This document shows positions 9,121 through 18,280 of a stretch of DNA of 64,000 bases, piece by piece (the first letter of the stretch is position 1; every line of letters begins with the position of its first letter). The position numbers and the translations under genes were made by a program. Source of the DNA: Pseudomonas helleri (lineage in GTDB: Bacteria > Pseudomonadota > Gammaproteobacteria > Pseudomonadales > Pseudomonadaceae); contig NZ_WIWC01000016.1 of the NCBI RefSeq assembly GCF_009600315.1, forward strand, positions 35,422 through 99,421, in the 5' to 3' direction. The notes below the pieces were generated by a model, which made no database searches, was not told the DNA's origin, and worked only from the letters and a program-made list of their open reading frames with translations.

Positions 9121-9707
9121 CCACAGAACTCAGGGCTGTAGACGCGGTAGTGATTGGCGCATCGGCAGGTGGTGTCGAGGCTTTGCTGACACTTTTTGCC
9201 GATGTACAACCTGGCTTCAAGTTGCCCGTTATTGTGGTCTTGCATGTGCCCGATGAGCGTCGCAGCCAACTGGCCGCCGTGTTTAACAGTCGTCTGTCGT
9301 TGCCGGTCAAGGAAGTCGACGACAAAGAGCCTATTGCGCCGGGCACCTTGTACTTTGCGGCTCCCGGCTATCATGTATCCATAGAACAAGATCACAGTTT
9401 TTCATTGAGTCGAGAGGAGCGGGTGCATTATTCCCGTCCCTCGATTGACTACCTTTTTGAGTCTGCAGCTGATGTGTACCAATCGCGTCTGGCTGCGATA
9501 TTACTCACGGGTGCTAATCAGGACGGAGCTCAGGGGCTGTTATCGGTCAAGTTGCAAGGCGGCTTGACCATCGTGCAAGACCCAACAGAAGCCCATGTGG
9601 CCACCATGCCGCATGCCGCGCTGGAGCGCTGCCATCCGGACTTCATCCTTCCTTTGCACGGCATTGCCCGATTGCTCGTCGAGCTGGAACGAATCGAATG
9701 CTACTAA
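9117..9707 (+). CDS. cheB: CheB-type methylesterase domain protein, no receiver
   Basis: A 196-residue protein consisting only of the CheB catalytic domain, without the N-terminal receiver of classical CheB. The triad is visible: Ser16 (GASAGG), His43 (VVLHVP) and Asp136 (GANQDGAQG). It should remove methyl groups from, or deamidate, side chains modified by the CheR encoded just upstream. Lacking a receiver, it cannot be controlled by direct phosphorylation. Overlaps of 4 bases with cheR and 10 bases with the downstream kinase indicate a tightly coupled operon. Confidence 0.92.
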   Translation: MTTELRAVDAVVIGASAGGVEALLTLFADVQPGFKLPVIVVLHVPDERRSQLAAVFNSRLSLPVKEVDDKEPIAPGTLYFAAPGYHVSIEQDHSFSLSREERVHYSRPSIDYLFESAADVYQSRLAAILLTGANQDGAQGLLSVKLQGGLTIVQDPTEAHVATMPHAALERCHPDFILPLHGIARLLVELERIECY

Positions 9708-10894
9708 GTGAAATTCAAGCCAAGTTGCTGATCGTTGACGATCTGCCAGAAAACTTGCTGGCGCTGGAAGCGTTGATCACACGCGAGGATCGCACGGTTT
9801 ACAAAGCCCTGTCCGCGGACGAGGCACTGTCGTTGTTATTGCAACATGAGTTCGCGATGGCGATTCTCGATGTTCAGATGCCGGGTATGAATGGCTTTGA
9901 ACTGGCCGAGTTAATGCGTGGAACCGAAAAAACCAAAAATATCCCCATTGTGTTTGTCAGCGCCGCCGGGCGCGAGATGAACTATGCCTTTAAGGGCTAC
10001 GAAAGTGGCGCTGTAGATTTCTTGCACAAACCGCTGGATATCCATGCGGTCAAGAGCAAGGTCAATGTGTTTGTCGAGTTGTATCGCCAAAGCAAGGCCA
10101 TGAAGCACCAGGTCGAAGCACTGGAACAAAGCCGACGTGAGCAGGAAACGCTGCTTGCGCAGCTAAAAGTCACCCAGGGCGAGCTTGAGCATGCAGTTCG
10201 CATGCGTGACGACTTTATGTCGATTGTCTCTCATGAGGTGCGTACGCCTCTCAATGGACTGATTCTTGAAACCCAGCTGCGCAAAATGCATCTGGCCCGC
10301 GACAATGCTGCTGCATTTTCGATGGACAAAATGCAAGCGATGGTCGACCGCGACGAGCGCCAGATTCAGAGCCTGATCCGCCTGATTGAAGACATGCTGG
10401 ATGTGTCGCGCATACGCACAGGCAAGCTTTCGATTCGTCCCTCGACGTTTGATTTATCACACACTGTGGCCAATCTGCTGGAAAGCTTCGCAGCGCAAAT
10501 CAGCGCAGCACAATCGCAGGTCAATTTTACGGTTTGCCAATCGGTGACAGGCCAGTGGGATGAGTTCCGGATAGAGCAGGTGGTATCCAACTTGCTGACC
10601 AACGCATTGCGCTATGGCGCCCGCAAACCGGTAGATGTTTCGGTGTATGTCGAGGGAGGCAATGCCATCATTGATGTGAGAGACCAGGGCATTGGCATCA
10701 GCGAAGAAAACCAGCAACGCATTTTCCATCAGTTCGAACGGGTTGCCGGGAGCGACGTGGTGAGCGGTCTGGGGTTGGGGTTGTTTATTTCCGAGCAGAT
10801 CATCGCCGCTCATAACGGCACTATCAGCGTTCACAGCACGTTGGGCGAGGGCGCCCTGTTCAGGGTTAGCCTACCGTTGGTGCAAAAGTCATGA
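9698..10894 (+). CDS. Soluble hybrid histidine kinase (receiver-HisKA-HATPase)
   Basis: A 398-residue cytoplasmic kinase with an N-terminal receiver (acceptor Asp58 in LDVQMPGMNG), a short coiled coil (about 130-165), HisKA with His179 (SIVSHEVRTPLNG) and an HATPase with GLGLGLFISEQ near the end. It has no membrane segment or sensor domain, so input probably arrives as phosphate at Asp58, plausibly from the hybrid kinase at the head of the operon. It overlaps cheB by 10 bases and is followed by a receiver gene 66 bp downstream. Confidence 0.93.
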   Translation: MLLSEIQAKLLIVDDLPENLLALEALITREDRTVYKALSADEALSLLLQHEFAMAILDVQMPGMNGFELAELMRGTEKTKNIPIVFVSAAGREMNYAFKGYESGAVDFLHKPLDIHAVKSKVNVFVELYRQSKAMKHQVEALEQSRREQETLLAQLKVTQGELEHAVRMRDDFMSIVSHEVRTPLNGLILETQLRKMHLARDNAAAFSMDKMQAMVDRDERQIQSLIRLIEDMLDVSRIRTGKLSIRPSTFDLSHTVANLLESFAAQISAAQSQVNFTVCQSVTGQWDEFRIEQVVSNLLTNALRYGARKPVDVSVYVEGGNAIIDVRDQGIGISEENQQRIFHQFERVAGSDVVSGLGLGLFISEQIIAAHNGTISVHSTLGEGALFRVSLPLVQKS

Positions 10895-10960
10895 AATGGC
10901 CGCAACCTCTGGCTCTGTGTGAGGTCGTAATGGCAGCGATTGTACGGATTAGGGTTTCCC

Positions 10961-11338
10961 ATGAGTGAAGATGCGCAAGATGTTGTTTTGATTGTCGAGG
11001 ACGATCCCTCGATTCTGATGGTGTTAAGCGCCTATCTGTCGGGTGAAGGCTATCGGGTGTTGCAAGCGGAAAACGGCAAGCAGGCGTTTGATATTTTGGC
11101 GAGCAAACCGCACCTGGATTTGATGGTCACCGACTTTCGACTGCCGGGAGGTGTTTCCGGGGTTGATATTGCCGAGCCTGCACTGAAATTGCGCCCTGAC
11201 CTAAAGGTGATATTTATCAGTGGTTACCCGGCTGAAATTCGTGAAACGGGCAGTCCGATCACTCGCACAGCACCGATTCTGGCCAAACCGTTTGACCTTG
11301 ATACCTTGCAAGAGCAGATACAAAAACTGTTGGCCTGA
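10961..11338 (+). CDS. Single-domain response regulator
   Basis: A 125-residue receiver-only protein with VEDD at residues 12-15, acceptor Asp58 (TDFRLPGG), SGYP in the switch strand and Lys in LAKPFD. It probably ends the phosphorelay begun by the two kinases upstream. ATG 10961 with AGGG seven bases upstream is preferred to an in-frame TTG 21 bases earlier. There is no DNA-binding or enzymatic output domain, so its output must be a protein contact. Confidence 0.9.
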   Translation: MSEDAQDVVLIVEDDPSILMVLSAYLSGEGYRVLQAENGKQAFDILASKPHLDLMVTDFRLPGGVSGVDIAEPALKLRPDLKVIFISGYPAEIRETGSPITRTAPILAKPFDLDTLQEQIQKLLA

Positions 11339-11401
11339 GGTGTGCCCCCTTTTTCGGCGAGTGTGAGAGGAATGGGGCGAACTCAACGACCCCGGTAATC
11401 T

Positions 11402-11448
11402 GCGGCCCTGCTACAGGAAGTTGAGTCCAGTAGAGCGAAAAGGGCCGC
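11402..11448. terminator. Inverted repeat between response regulator and ecotin
   Basis: Perfect 8-bp arms GCGGCCCT and AGGGCCGC are separated by 31 bases between two convergent genes. A terminator role is plausible, but there is no clear T tract next to the stem. Confidence 0.35.
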
Positions 11449-11468
11449 TGAGCATTTATTTGGGGGGA

Positions 11469-11945
11469 TTACTCGCTAACAGCTTGCTTGATCTGCTTTG
11501 AAGCAGACCAAATGCGATAGCGCACTTCAATGTCCTTGGGCACATACACCACAATCGGCAACTTGCTGTTGTACCGCAGCATGAAACCTTCCCCCACTAC
11601 CGGCACAAATTCAGGGTGCGCCTTGCCTTCCGGGCAGGCCATCATCGTACTCGCCGGGCCTGTCACCTTGTTCAGCCGATACATCGGGTAACCCCAGCCC
11701 TCGAGAGTTTTTTCTTCCAGCTTGCCGCCCAGTCGCTGCTGGTTGCAGTCCACCTGCAGGGTTTTTCCTGCAATGATTTGAACCTTGTAATCGTCTTCGT
11801 TCTTCTGCTTGGGCAGATAGATAACCTGGCGGCTGAACCCGGTTTCGGCTTTGGGGTAGGGGGCCACGTCTTCCAGTTTGGCCGCGTGGGCTACGCTGCA
11901 CAGCGCACTCAGTACAAGTGCTGCGCTGATGACGAGTGGTTTCAT
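11469..11945 (-). CDS. eco: Ecotin, periplasmic serine-protease inhibitor
   Basis: A 158-residue ecotin precursor. Ecotin dimers sit in the periplasm and inhibit trypsin-fold serine proteases such as elastase and trypsin. Signal peptide about 1-21 (cleavage after SVAHA). Family hallmarks are [19 protein letters not shown], the reactive loop PASTMMACP with Met at the P1 position, and [15 protein letters not shown] near the C-terminus. Length agrees with E. coli ecotin (162 residues). It is monocistronic; no obvious partner in the neighbourhood. Confidence 0.96.
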   Translation of the reverse strand: MKPLVISAALVLSALCSVAHAAKLEDVAPYPKAETGFSRQVIYLPKQKNEDDYKVQIIAGKTLQVDCNQQRLGGKLEEKTLEGWGYPMYRLNKVTGPASTMMACPEGKAHPEFVPVVGEGFMLRYNSKLPIVVYVPKDIEVRYRIWSASKQIKQAVSE

Positions 11946-12159
11946 GGGGTTTCCTTATTCCAGAACATAAATAGGTGATCGACATTAAAAATGTAGGCAG
12001 AACGCGGGTGTATTTTCGTCGGCGTGGTGCAGTGAGGCAACGATAAGACTATTTAAGTGCAAAACTCGCCCGTTGTCGGGATAGTTTGCTTTTCGCCAAT
12101 GTCGAAGTGCCAGTAAACTGTTTTTTTCCTCCGAATCATTATTTTCCCGAGGTTTTTGC

Positions 12160-13800
12160 ATGACACTCAGTCCTTTTGCGGGCAAGCCGGCTCCAGCTCA
12201 ACTGCTGGTCGATATACCGCGACTGGTGACCGCTTATTACACCGGTCAACCCGATGCCAGCGTTGCCACACAGCGTGTTGCTTTTGGCACATCGGGGCAT
12301 CGCGGCAGCTCATTTGAGCTGAGCTTTAATGAGTGGCATGTGCTAGCTATCAGTCAGGCTATTTGCCTGTACCGCCAGATGAAAGGCATTGATGGCCCGC
12401 TGTTTGTCGGCATTGACACCCATGCGCTGTCGACCCCGGCCGGTGCCAGCGCACTGGAAGTGTTTGCGGCCAATGGTGTCGAAACCATGATTGCGGCGAA
12501 CGACGAGTACACGCCAACACCCGCTATCTCCCACGCGATCATTTGCTACAACCGTGGCCGCACGTCAGGCCTGGCCGACGGCGTTGTGATTACCCCGTCG
12601 CACAACCCGCCGGAAAGCGGTGGTTTCAAATACAACCCGCCTAACGGTGGCCCGGCTGACACCGATGTCACCAAGTGGATCGAAGCCAAGGCCAATGAGT
12701 TGCTGGCTGCCCGACTCGCAGGGGTCAAGCGCATCAGTTATGAGCAAGCCCTGAAAGCGGGCACCACGCACCGTCACGACTACCTCAATACCTATGTGGC
12801 CGATCTGAAAAACGTAATCGACATGGACACCTTACGGGGTGCCAATTTGCGTTTGGGTGTCGATCCGCTGGGTGGCGCGGGTGTGCGGTACTGGTCAGCC
12901 ATTGGCGAGCACTATGGGTTGAACCTTGAAGTCGTCAATACCTCAGTAGATCCAACGTTCCGTTTTATGTGTGTTGACTGGGATGGACGCATCCGCATGG
13001 ACCCGTCTTCCAGCTACGCGATGCAAGGCTTGATTGGGCTTAAAGAGCGCTTCGACGTGGCGTTCGCTTGCGACCCGGACCATGACCGCCATGGCATTGT
13101 CACGCCATCGGGTGGCTTGTTGGCACCCAACAGTTACCTGGCAGTGTCGATCGACTACCTGTTCAACCACCGCCCACAGTGGCGTTCGGATGCCGCCGTC
13201 GGCAAAACCGTGGTCAGCAGTGGTTTGATTGATCGGGTGAGTACGCGCCTCGGACGTCGATTGTATGAAGTGCCGGTGGGCTTTAAATGGTTCGCTGATG
13301 GTTTGTTCGAAGGTTCGCTGGGTTTTGGTGGAGAGGAGAGCGCGGGTGCTTCGTTCTTGCGTCTGGACGGCAGCGTCTGGTCGACCGACAAGGATGGCTT
13401 GATTCCGTCACTTCTGGCCGCTGAAATGACCGCGCGGACGGGACGTGACCCTGCGCAGCTGTATCAAAAAATGACCGAGGATCTGGGTCGGCCGTTTTCG
13501 ACGCGAGTGGATGCCAAAGCCACCCCGCAGCAAAAAGCCCTGCTCAGCAAGTTATCGCCCGAACAAGTCAAGTCGACTCATTTGGCAGGCGAAACCATTA
13601 CGCAAATCCTCAGCCATGCGCCCGGCAACAATCAGGCGATTGGCGGTCTGAAGGTGATGACTGAAAACGGTTGGTTCGCGGCACGACCGTCAGGCACTGA
13701 AGATATTTACAAGATTTACGCCGAAAGCTTTATTGGCGATGAGCACCTCGCCCGCCTGGTCGAAGAAGCTCAAGTGCTGGTGGATGCGGCCATCTCCTAA
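12160..13800 (+). CDS. pgm: Phosphoglucomutase (alpha-D-glucose type)
   Basis: A 546-residue enzyme of the alpha-D-phosphohexomutase family, the same length as E. coli Pgm. It interconverts glucose-1-phosphate and glucose-6-phosphate, feeding UDP-glucose and glycogen or trehalose synthesis. The catalytic phosphoserine is in [13 protein letters not shown], the metal loop is CDPDHDRHG, the sugar-binding loop GEESAGAS, and the phosphate-binding loop RPSGTED. CCGAGG upstream of ATG 12160 is a reasonable ribosome site. galU, which uses its product, lies 11 kb downstream. Confidence 0.96.
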   Translation: MTLSPFAGKPAPAQLLVDIPRLVTAYYTGQPDASVATQRVAFGTSGHRGSSFELSFNEWHVLAISQAICLYRQMKGIDGPLFVGIDTHALSTPAGASALEVFAANGVETMIAANDEYTPTPAISHAIICYNRGRTSGLADGVVITPSHNPPESGGFKYNPPNGGPADTDVTKWIEAKANELLAARLAGVKRISYEQALKAGTTHRHDYLNTYVADLKNVIDMDTLRGANLRLGVDPLGGAGVRYWSAIGEHYGLNLEVVNTSVDPTFRFMCVDWDGRIRMDPSSSYAMQGLIGLKERFDVAFACDPDHDRHGIVTPSGGLLAPNSYLAVSIDYLFNHRPQWRSDAAVGKTVVSSGLIDRVSTRLGRRLYEVPVGFKWFADGLFEGSLGFGGEESAGASFLRLDGSVWSTDKDGLIPSLLAAEMTARTGRDPAQLYQKMTEDLGRPFSTRVDAKATPQQKALLSKLSPEQVKSTHLAGETITQILSHAPGNNQAIGGLKVMTENGWFAARPSGTEDIYKIYAESFIGDEHLARLVEEAQVLVDAAIS

Positions 13801-13832
13801 CGCTCCTGCTCAGTCTGTCCCTGGCAACAGGG

Positions 13833-14315
13833 TCAGGCTGTGCCTGGAACTGTTATGTCCTGACAGACATCGACCCATTGCGCCTCAACCAGCTCTGCCA
13901 TACGGTTTGGGCAAATACGCACAGCCGTATGAGTGGCGCCTGCTGCGGGCATCACTTCATCGAAGGCCTTGAGTGAGATGTCGCAATAAATGGCCAGTTC
14001 AGTCGCCAACCCGAAGGGGCAGACACCGCCCACCGGGTGACTGGTAAGGGCTACGACGGTCTCGGCATCGAGCATTTTTGCTTTGCTGCCCAAGGCGTTC
14101 TTGATTTTCTTGTTATCAATGCGGGCGTCACCGCGTGCGACCAGCAGCACGTTGCGATCCCCTGCGCGAAAAGCCAGAGTCTTGGCGATTTGACCGGGTT
14201 CAACCCCGTGGGCCTCCGCCGCCAAGGCCACTGTGGCGGTGCTGGTGGCCAACTCGATGATGTGCAAGTCTGGGGCATTGGCGTTAAAGAACGCGCGGAC
14301 CGATTCAAGGCTCAT
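13833..14315 (-). CDS. YbaK/EbsC family protein (aminoacyl-tRNA deacylase-like)
   Basis: A 160-residue single-domain YbaK/ProX-type protein. The family hydrolyses mischarged Cys-, Ala- or Pro-tRNA. The conserved Lys in PGQIAKTLAFR, the GVCPFGL loop and the ELVEAQWVDVCQ end fit the family. ATG 14315 is preferred to a TTG two codons upstream. The exact tRNA specificity cannot be read from the sequence. It is convergent with pgm. Confidence 0.88.
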   Translation of the reverse strand: MSLESVRAFFNANAPDLHIIELATSTATVALAAEAHGVEPGQIAKTLAFRAGDRNVLLVARGDARIDNKKIKNALGSKAKMLDAETVVALTSHPVGGVCPFGLATELAIYCDISLKAFDEVMPAAGATHTAVRICPNRMAELVEAQWVDVCQDITVPGTA

Positions 14316-14389
14316 AGACAATCTCGGGTAAAAGCCGAAATCTAAAGAAGAGGGTGGCGCACTGTCAATGCGCCACCTGTGTCGCGGTA

Positions 14390-15400
14390 TCAGATGTCCA
14401 GCACGATTTTGCCGAAGTGCTGGTTGGTTTCCTGATATTTGAACGCTTCTACCATGTCGGTCAGCGGGAAGTGACGGTCAATGATCGGGCGCATGCCGTT
14501 GGCATTGATCGCGCGGATCATGTCCTGCTGCTGGGTGCGGCTGCCGACCAGCACGCCTTGCAGGCGCACTTGCTTGACCAGCGCCGGAACAAAGTCCATT
14601 GATCCGGATACGCCACTCAAGATACCGATCACCGAAATATGCCCGGCCACTCGTACGGCAATCATCGACTGCTCAAGGGTCGAAGGCCCGCCCACTTCGA
14701 TCACATGGTCAACACCACGGCCGCCGGTAAGTGCGCGTGCGGTCGCGCCCCATTGGGTGTCTTTGCGATAGTTGATGACGTGATCAGCGCCCAGGGCTTT
14801 CAGGCGCTCAAGTTTTGCGTCGCTGGAGGAGGTCGCAATGACAGTGGCGCCCGCCATTTTGGCGAATTGCAGAGCGAATATCGAAACCCCGCCAGTGCCC
14901 TGAATCAACACGGTGTCACCCGGTTTGAGGGAGTCATCGGCCATCAGCGCACGCCAGGCAGTCAAGCCAGCCGTGGTCAGGGTGGACGCTTCGGCGTGGC
15001 TATAACCCACCGGTGCCAGGGTGAAGGCGGTGGCTTTAGCAGTGACTTGTTCACGGGCATAGCCGTCGATCCCGTCGCCGGGCACGGTCACAAACCCTTC
15101 AACCAGCGGTGTGCCGTCGATCCACTCCGGGAAGAAGGTGCTCACGACTGAATCGCCCACCTTGAATTCAGTGACGTCGCTGCCTACCGCAATGACTTCG
15201 CCCGCACCATCCGCCATCGGGATCCGCTGTTCGGTCGGTCCCCACATGCCGCTTACAACAGCAAAGTCGTGGTAGTTCAGAGAGTTAGCGTGCAAACGTA
15301 CAGTGATTTCACCATTGGCAGGGGCGCGAACCTCGCTGCTGCCTACGACAACATTGTCATAGCCGCCACCGGGTTTAACGAAGATGGTTTTAGTGTTCAC
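14390..15400 (-). CDS. Zinc-independent MDR alcohol dehydrogenase/quinone oxidoreductase
   Basis: A 336-residue medium-chain dehydrogenase/reductase. The N-terminal GroES-like domain carries LNYHDFAVVSG. The Rossmann domain has the nucleotide motif IQGTGGVSIFAL. The cysteine and histidine ligands of zinc ADHs are absent, which points to the NAD(P)H quinone-reductase-like branch. It lies 55 bp downstream of an arsR-type gene on the same strand and is probably controlled by it. Substrate unknown. Confidence 0.88.
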   Translation of the reverse strand: MNTKTIFVKPGGGYDNVVVGSSEVRAPANGEITVRLHANSLNYHDFAVVSGMWGPTEQRIPMADGAGEVIAVGSDVTEFKVGDSVVSTFFPEWIDGTPLVEGFVTVPGDGIDGYAREQVTAKATAFTLAPVGYSHAEASTLTTAGLTAWRALMADDSLKPGDTVLIQGTGGVSIFALQFAKMAGATVIATSSSDAKLERLKALGADHVINYRKDTQWGATARALTGGRGVDHVIEVGGPSTLEQSMIAVRVAGHISVIGILSGVSGSMDFVPALVKQVRLQGVLVGSRTQQQDMIRAINANGMRPIIDRHFPLTDMVEAFKYQETNQHFGKIVLDI

Positions 15401-15455
15401 AGGATTTCCTCTGTTTTTTCACATTACGCAAAATGACGAAATGAAAGGGTAAAAG

Positions 15456-15752
15456 TTACAACTCGATTTTCAGCCTAGCCGCAAAGTCATCAATCGCCTG
15501 CTCGTTGCGTCGGTAGTACGTCCATTTGCCAATGCGGGTGGTCAGTACAAAACCGGCCCGTTGCAAGATGGCCAAGTGCGCAGAAGCGGTTGACGGTGAT
15601 AGACCTGCCTTGTGCTGCAAATGGGTGACACACACACCGATGGCAGGATCACCGTGATCCTGAGGCGGGAAATTACTGAGTGGGTCTTTGAGCCACTCCA
15701 TCATTTGCATGCGAGTGTCATTGCCCAGCGCTTTGAGCTGTTCGAGTATCAT
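15456..15752 (-). CDS. ArsR-family transcriptional regulator
   Basis: A 98-residue winged-helix repressor with the recognition region LSPSTASAHLAILQRAGFV followed by the wing TTRIGKWTYYRRN. There is no CXCXXC metal motif in the recognition helix, so it may respond to something other than a thiol-bound metal. It is transcribed ahead of the MDR oxidoreductase and divergently from hemB, so it probably regulates itself and the oxidoreductase. Confidence 0.9.
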   Translation of the reverse strand: MILEQLKALGNDTRMQMMEWLKDPLSNFPPQDHGDPAIGVCVTHLQHKAGLSPSTASAHLAILQRAGFVLTTRIGKWTYYRRNEQAIDDFAARLKIEL

Positions 15753-15905
15753 GGGTGGCGATGCTACGCTTTTTTACGAAATGTTCAACGTCCATGCCGT
15801 GCCCCGTGACAACCCGCCGCAGCCAGGGCGGATATTTTGCATTTGCAGGTTCAATCCTGTATTTGTTGCGCCATCAAGCCTTCAACCTGCCCATCAGGAA
15901 CCATG

Positions 15906-16880
15906 ATGCCTAGCCAGTTCCCTTCTGTTCGTCCCCGCCGCCTGCGCCGCACACAAACACTGCGCGACCTGTTTCAGGAAACCGAATTCAGCCTGAACGA
16001 TCTGGTGCTGCCGATCTTTGTCGAAGAAGAAATTGACGATTTTGTGCCGATCACCAGCATGCCGGGTGTGATGCGCATCCCCGAGTCGAAACTGGCCGGT
16101 GAGATCGAGCGTTATGCCCGTGCCGGTATCAAATCGGTAATGGCCTTTGGCGTGTCGCACCATCTGGATGCCACCGGCAGTGACGCGTGGCGTGAAGATG
16201 GGCTGGTCTCGCGTATGGCCCGTATCTGCAAGGATGCGGCGCCTGAAATGATCGTGATGAGTGACACCTGCTTTTGCGAGTACACCTCTCACGGCCATTG
16301 CGGCGTTATGCACGATCACGGCGTTGACAACGACGCGACCCTGATCAATCTTGGCAAGCAAGCGGTGGCCGCGGCAGCGGCAGGGGCCGACTTCATCTCT
16401 CCATCGGCCGCGATGGACGGTCAAGTTCAGGCCATTCGCAGCGCGCTCGATGCGGCCGGTTTTATTGATACCTCAATCATGGCGTACTCCACCAAGTTCG
16501 CATCGGCCCTCTATGGCCCGTTCCGCGAGGCGGGCGGCAGCGCATTGAAGGGCGATCGCAAGTCTTACCAGATGAACCCGCTCAATCGTCGCGAAGCCAT
16601 TCGCGAGTCGCTGCTTGATGAGCAGGAAGGCGCAGACGTGCTGATGGTCAAACCGGCAGGAGCGTACCTGGACATCATCCGTGACGTGCGCGAAGCTTCG
16701 CGCTTGCCACTGGCGGCGTATCAAGTGAGCGGTGAGTACGCGATGATCAAATTCGGTGCCATGGCCGGTGCTATCGATGAAGCCCGCGTGGTGCGTGAAA
16801 CGCTGGGTTCAATCAAGCGTGCAGGTGCGGACATGATCCTCACCTACTTTGCAATGGATCTGGCGTTGCAGGGGATTTAA
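15906..16880 (+). CDS. hemB: Delta-aminolevulinic acid dehydratase, zinc type
   Basis: HemB joins two 5-aminolevulinate molecules into porphobilinogen in haem and B12 synthesis. The 324-residue protein has the same length as E. coli HemB and keeps the catalytic-zinc cysteines Cys122, Cys124 and Cys132 ([13 protein letters not shown]). Both active-site lysine segments, AYSTKFAS and VKPAGAYLD, are present. The main HemB known from P. aeruginosa has the Mg-type DALDPFTTHG version, so this may be a second, zinc-dependent paralogue. Two tandem ATGs exist (15903, 15906); AGGAA at 15896-15900 is better spaced for 15906. Confidence 0.94.
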   Translation: MPSQFPSVRPRRLRRTQTLRDLFQETEFSLNDLVLPIFVEEEIDDFVPITSMPGVMRIPESKLAGEIERYARAGIKSVMAFGVSHHLDATGSDAWREDGLVSRMARICKDAAPEMIVMSDTCFCEYTSHGHCGVMHDHGVDNDATLINLGKQAVAAAAAGADFISPSAAMDGQVQAIRSALDAAGFIDTSIMAYSTKFASALYGPFREAGGSALKGDRKSYQMNPLNRREAIRESLLDEQEGADVLMVKPAGAYLDIIRDVREASRLPLAAYQVSGEYAMIKFGAMAGAIDEARVVRETLGSIKRAGADMILTYFAMDLALQGI

Positions 16881-16885
16881 GCCCC

Positions 16886-17821
16886 TCAAGCCCAGTGCGC
16901 CGGGTCATCGACGATGGCCTGGTGCTGCTCTAGTACCTTGGGTATTTCCTGCTTCAAGAACTCGACCCACGTGCGGACTTTGGCATCCAGAAAGCGACGA
17001 GAAGGGTAGAGCGCGAAGATGCTTTTTTCGTGCAATCGGTAGTGTGGCAGCACACGCACCAATGACCCTCGCTGATAGGAATCCACAGCCACATAATCGG
17101 GCAATAGACAGACTCCCAGACCGGCTTGAGCCGCCTGAGCCATGGCTTCGGCAACGTTAACCTGAAACACATTCCCCGGGCGAATTGACTGCTCGCCGTG
17201 TTCATCGCGAAAGGTCCAGCTGTCGGTGAACAGAGGGTCAACCAGGTGCAGGCAACGATGCTGATTCAGGTCTGCGGGCGTTTGCGGCACTCCGTGACTC
17301 TGCAGATAAGAAGGGGCTGCGCTGATCACGCTGAAGATGCTGCCCAGCGGCTGGCCAATCATCTCTGAGTCGGGCAGTTCCCCCGACAATGTAATCACTA
17401 CATCGTGACCTTCCTCCAGCAAGTCCGGTTGGCGTTGAGACAGCGTCAAGTCAATGTTGACCTGCGGATACAGCTTCACATAGCGGGCCACCAGGGGTGC
17501 GAGCAGTTGAATTCCCAAGCCTGTGGTGGACTGCACTCGCAAGTGCCCGCGCGGTATCAAGTGGGCGCCTGCGGCTTCGGCATTGGCATCCTCGATTTCG
17601 CCGAGAATCAAGCGGCATCTTTCCAGATAGCGTGTGCCCACCTCGGTCAGTGCCAGGCGTCGAGTGCTGCGTTGCAGCAAGCGTGCCTGCAGCGAGGACT
17701 CCAGCTCCGAGAGCAAGCGTGATGTCTGCGCTGTTGAATAGCCAAGCGCCTGTGCCGCAGCCGTAAAGCTGCCGGTCTCGACTACGCGTACGAACACGCG
17801 CATCGCCTGGTGAATGTCCAT
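16886..17821 (-). CDS. LysR-family transcriptional regulator
   Basis: A 311-residue LysR-type regulator. The N-terminal winged helix has FTAAAQALGYSTAQTSRLLS, followed by the usual linker and a periplasmic-binding-protein-like effector domain of about 200 residues. ATG 17821 (MDIHQAMRVFVRVVETGSF) fits the family start; the open frame continues 48 bases upstream without similarity. It is convergent with hemB, 5 bases apart, and has no obvious divergent target, since the next gene is 460 bp away. Effector and targets unknown. Confidence 0.92.
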   Translation of the reverse strand: MDIHQAMRVFVRVVETGSFTAAAQALGYSTAQTSRLLSELESSLQARLLQRSTRRLALTEVGTRYLERCRLILGEIEDANAEAAGAHLIPRGHLRVQSTTGLGIQLLAPLVARYVKLYPQVNIDLTLSQRQPDLLEEGHDVVITLSGELPDSEMIGQPLGSIFSVISAAPSYLQSHGVPQTPADLNQHRCLHLVDPLFTDSWTFRDEHGEQSIRPGNVFQVNVAEAMAQAAQAGLGVCLLPDYVAVDSYQRGSLVRVLPHYRLHEKSIFALYPSRRFLDAKVRTWVEFLKQEIPKVLEQHQAIVDDPAHWA

Positions 17822-18280
17822 GCTAATGATGACTCCGCGAGAAGCTTTATTTTTTGTGGCGGCGATCATTACACAGACTGTAGAAGGATGCCCCTTTCCC
17901 GAGTGTATTCTTGCGCCGGTTCAGCGCGAAGCAGCGTACGGATGCACTGGAAACAACTCACTAATGCTCAATGGGTAACAACTCGAATGGGTGTTTTTCA
18001 ACCCATGAAAAACGTTAGCAACCCCACAGCGGATGTGTAAAAAATATCCTAAATTAATGTAGGAAATATCATTGAAAAATGTGAGATTAAGACTTTAATA
18101 AAATAAGGGGTGATATCACTGTGATATTGCTTTGTTGTGCTGCCAAGTGATTGATTGTTAACTCAGGGACTTTTTTAGCGCTTTCCCTGTCTGACATGTA
18201 CTTGAATTTGCTTGCCCTTTTCTTTTTAGAACAGCCAAGCTCTGAACGTGCCAAAACGGTTCACATACAGGGAGCTATTT
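17822..18280. other. AT-rich intergenic region between lysR and wzz
   Basis: No gene is seen in this stretch. The part from about 18035 to 18140 is strikingly A+T rich compared with its surroundings. It contains the palindrome at 18113-18127 and probably the promoter of the wzz-like gene. Such tracts are typical targets of MvaT/H-NS silencers (inference). Confidence 0.5.
18113..18127. promoter_or_regulatory. Perfect palindrome ATATCAC-T-GTGATAT
   Basis: Seven-base arms with a one-base spacer, embedded in GTGATATCACTGTGATATTG, 168 bp before the proposed wzz start. It looks like an operator for a dimeric regulator; the regulator is not identified. Confidence 0.4.
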
